From NCBI GenBank assembly GCA_038182865.1, contig CP116226.1, positions 620,001 through 684,000 of the forward strand: a stretch of DNA of 64,000 bases, given 5' to 3'. A model generated the notes under the pieces. The model was not told the DNA's origin, searched no databases, and saw nothing but the letters and a program-made list of their open reading frames with translations. Source of the stretch: Microbacterium enclense. Lineage in GTDB: Bacteria; Actinomycetota; Actinomycetes; Actinomycetales; Microbacteriaceae. The stretch's first letter is position 1; each line of letters opens with the position of its first letter. Shown here one piece after another: positions 62,286 to 64,000 of the stretch. The position numbers were made by a program, and so were the translations under genes.

Positions 62286-62885
62286 ATGAGCGACATCGAA
62301 GAACGCTTCGCCGAGGCGGTGACCACGATCGGCGGGGTGCTCAAGCCCCACGGATTCCGCAAGAAGAGATACGTGTGGACCCGCGTCGGCGACGGCGTCG
62401 TGCACGAGGTCGACGTCCAGCGCAGCCACGGGAACACCGCGGGCAGCGTGCGCTTCTACGTCAACGCCTCGGCCTACGTCGCAGCCTTCGACCGCGCGAT
62501 CGGGCGCACGGTTCCCGACGATCAGACCCGCGCGAACGCGCAGTATTCGGCGCGTTTCGAGGAGATCAGCGACTGGCCGAGCGACCGCGTCGACGTGGAA
62601 CGGGATGCCGACGACCTGAGCGCGGCTCTCCCCGCGGCCATCGAGCAGGTCGTGGCGCACCTCGACACGATCACCGACGAGGAGTCGCTGGCGCGCACCC
62701 TCATCGACGGCGGGTACGTCCTCGACGACGATCTCTTCGCCTGGTTCTGCGCGACCGGGCGCGCTTCGGAGGCCGCTGCCCAGTTCACGGCCGCGCGGGA
62801 GCGATTCGGAGACGAGGACCGCTGGCCCCGCCTCGTCGCGTTGTTCGACGACACCGCGCAGAAGTACGGCGTCGCTCTCCCCTGA
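62286..62885 (+). CDS. DUF4304-like protein
   Basis: 199 residues. The N-terminus (VLKPHGFRKKRYVWTRVGD then HEVDVQRSHGN) matches the DUF4304 pattern LKPxGFxKKGxxF followed by an alternating strand. No catalytic residues or signal peptide are evident; the family has no known function. TAGCAT at 62273-62278 ends 7 nt before the ATG, indicating a leaderless promoter independent of ldh. Confidence 0.7.
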   Translation: MSDIEERFAEAVTTIGGVLKPHGFRKKRYVWTRVGDGVVHEVDVQRSHGNTAGSVRFYVNASAYVAAFDRAIGRTVPDDQTRANAQYSARFEEISDWPSDRVDVERDADDLSAALPAAIEQVVAHLDTITDEESLARTLIDGGYVLDDDLFAWFCATGRASEAAAQFTAARERFGDEDRWPRLVALFDDTAQKYGVALP

Positions 62886-62949
62886 CCCCGGATTCCGGAT
62901 GCCACACCCCCGCGCCTCCGATGTCGGAGGCCCCGCGTAGCCTGGGCGC

Positions 62950-64000
62950 ATGGCATCCCGACGTCCCGCTGCAGCCCCCGCTCCGTATCGCTGCACCGAA
63001 TGCGGGTGGACGACGCTGAAGTGGGTCGGCCGTTGCGGAGAATGCCAGTCGTGGGGCACCGTCGTCGAGGCGGCGGAGCAGACGGGAATCGTCCGCTCGA
63101 TCGTGCCGGTGGCACCGGGGGCCGCCCGAGCGGCCCGGCGCATCACCGAGATCGACACGCAAGACGCCCCGCGCCGCACGAGCGGCGTGGGCGAGTTCGA
63201 CCGCGTGCTCGGCGGGGGAATCGTCCCGGGGGCCGCTCTCCTCCTGAGCGGCGAACCGGGCGTCGGCAAGTCGACGCTGCTCCTCGAGGTCGCGGCCAAG
63301 AGCGCGCACGCCGGTCGCCGCGTGCTCTACGCGAGCGGCGAAGAATCCGCCGCGCAGGTGCGCTTGCGCGCGGAGCGCACGGGCGCGCTTCACGACGAGC
63401 TGTTCCTCGCCTCCGAGACCGACTTGGCGACCATCCTCGGCCACGTCGACCAGGTCGAGCCGGGGCTGCTCATCGTCGACTCGGTGCAGACGATCTCCTC
63501 CGCCCACAGCGACGGGGCGGCGGGTCAGCCCGCGCAGGTGCGAGAGGTGGCATCCGCCCTCATCCGCGTTGCGAAAGAACGCGGGCTGCCGATCATCCTC
63601 GTCGGTCACGTGACGAAAGACGGCTCGATCGCCGGCCCCCGCATCCTCGAGCACCTCGTCGACGTCGTCTGCCACTTCGAGGGCGACCGGCAGACGTCGC
63701 TGCGCTTCGTGCGCGCGCTCAAGAACCGCTTCGGGCCGACCGACGAGGTCGGCTGCTTCGACATGACCGGCACCGGCATCGCCGAGGTCGCCGACCCGAG
63801 TGCCCTGTTCCTCGGACACGGCGAGCCCGAACCGGGCACCTGCGTGACGATCGCGATGGAGGGTCGGCGCGCGCTGCCGGTCGAGATCCAGGCTCTTGCC
63901 GTGCGGCAGACCGCACCAAATCCGCGTCGAATCGTCAACGGCGTCGATTCGTCGCGCGTCGCCATGGTGCTCGCGGTCCTCGAGAGCCGCATGGGGCTGA
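62950..64000 (+). CDS. radA: DNA repair protein RadA (5' part; runs off the window)
   Basis: The ATG at 62950 opens a frame that is uninterrupted to base 64000, 350 residues visible of about 450. C4 zinc finger Cys15, Cys18, Cys29, Cys32; Walker A GEPGVGKS at 101-108; Walker B LLIVDSVQT; the RadA-specific KNRFG at 258-262; the C-terminal Lon-like domain has begun (VTIAMEGRRALPVEIQAL). Bacterial RadA/Sms drives branch migration in recombinational repair. TAGCCT at 62938-62943 lies 6 nt before the ATG. Confidence 0.93.
   Translation, partial: MASRRPAAAPAPYRCTECGWTTLKWVGRCGECQSWGTVVEAAEQTGIVRSIVPVAPGAARAARRITEIDTQDAPRRTSGVGEFDRVLGGGIVPGAALLLSGEPGVGKSTLLLEVAAKSAHAGRRVLYASGEESAAQVRLRAERTGALHDELFLASETDLATILGHVDQVEPGLLIVDSVQTISSAHSDGAAGQPAQVREVASALIRVAKERGLPIILVGHVTKDGSIAGPRILEHLVDVVCHFEGDRQTSLRFVRALKNRFGPTDEVGCFDMTGTGIAEVADPSALFLGHGEPEPGTCVTIAMEGRRALPVEIQALAVRQTAPNPRRIVNGVDSSRVAMVLAVLESRMGL

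Overview
High-GC DNA (about 70% G+C by eye) from an actinobacterium, most likely Microbacterium or a close relative in Microbacteriaceae. Supporting signs are the codon use, the lhr-nei pair, a TreX/TreY/TreZ trehalose route, three DUF7882-like small proteins, DUF1206, DUF2510 and DUF3072 proteins, LAxTG-type wall sorting, and sugar ABC transporters without their own ATPase. The species is inferred from gene content only. The window is mainly chromosomal accessory and metabolic DNA. I saw no transposase, integrase, phage gene, CRISPR array or rRNA.

Layout. 1-3.7 kb: the 3' part of lhr and nei (DNA repair). 4-7.7 kb: a hexapeptide protein, a DUF1304 membrane protein divergent from a LysR effector domain lacking its HTH, and a secreted CocE-like hydrolase. 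7.9-11.8 kb: a complete four-gene PotABCD/FbpABC-type ABC importer. 11.8-13.6 kb: a glutamine amidotransferase and a TspO-like membrane protein, followed by a 3 x 74 bp tandem repeat. 13.9-20.4 kb: glgX-treY-treZ, turning glycogen into trehalose. 20.4-28.8 kb: small and regulatory genes (two conserved unknowns, nucleoside hydrolase, small alarmone synthetase with an upstream 46-residue ORF, three DUF7882-like paralogues, two divergent MarR regulators, DUF3072, alpha/beta hydrolase, FUSC transporter).

28.9-35.3 kb: a sugar operon on the minus strand (binding protein, two permeases, class II aldolase, ADP-dependent sugar kinase) divergent from a DeoR regulator. Its binding-protein gene carries one in-frame TAG. 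35.5-39.1 kb: a kinase / PLP phospho-lyase fusion divergent from a TetR regulator, with a palindrome between them. 39.1-41.9 kb: membrane proteins and a PAP2 phosphatase.

41.9-57.5 kb: a glycan-utilisation locus. A wall-anchored clan GH-A glycosidase and a GH78 alpha-L-rhamnosidase (minus strand) diverge from a nine-gene plus-strand run: ABC importer, sugar dehydrogenase-like SDR, mannonate/aldonate dehydratase-like enolase, DUF4038 (GH140-like) glycosidase, KDG-kinase-like PfkB, mutarotase-like protein and a LacI regulator. Two matching LacI-type palindromes sit just downstream of the two divergent promoters, so the LacI protein probably controls both arms. 57.6-64 kb: a DUF2520 protein with panC and panB, a small membrane protein, tRNA-Ser(CGA), L-lactate dehydrogenase, a DUF4304-like protein and the 5' part of radA.

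Two patterns span the window. The 7-mer GGATGCC/GGCATCC occurs about 100 times, far above what base composition predicts. About a dozen genes have a TAnnnT box only 6-7 nt before the start codon, which suggests leaderless transcripts.
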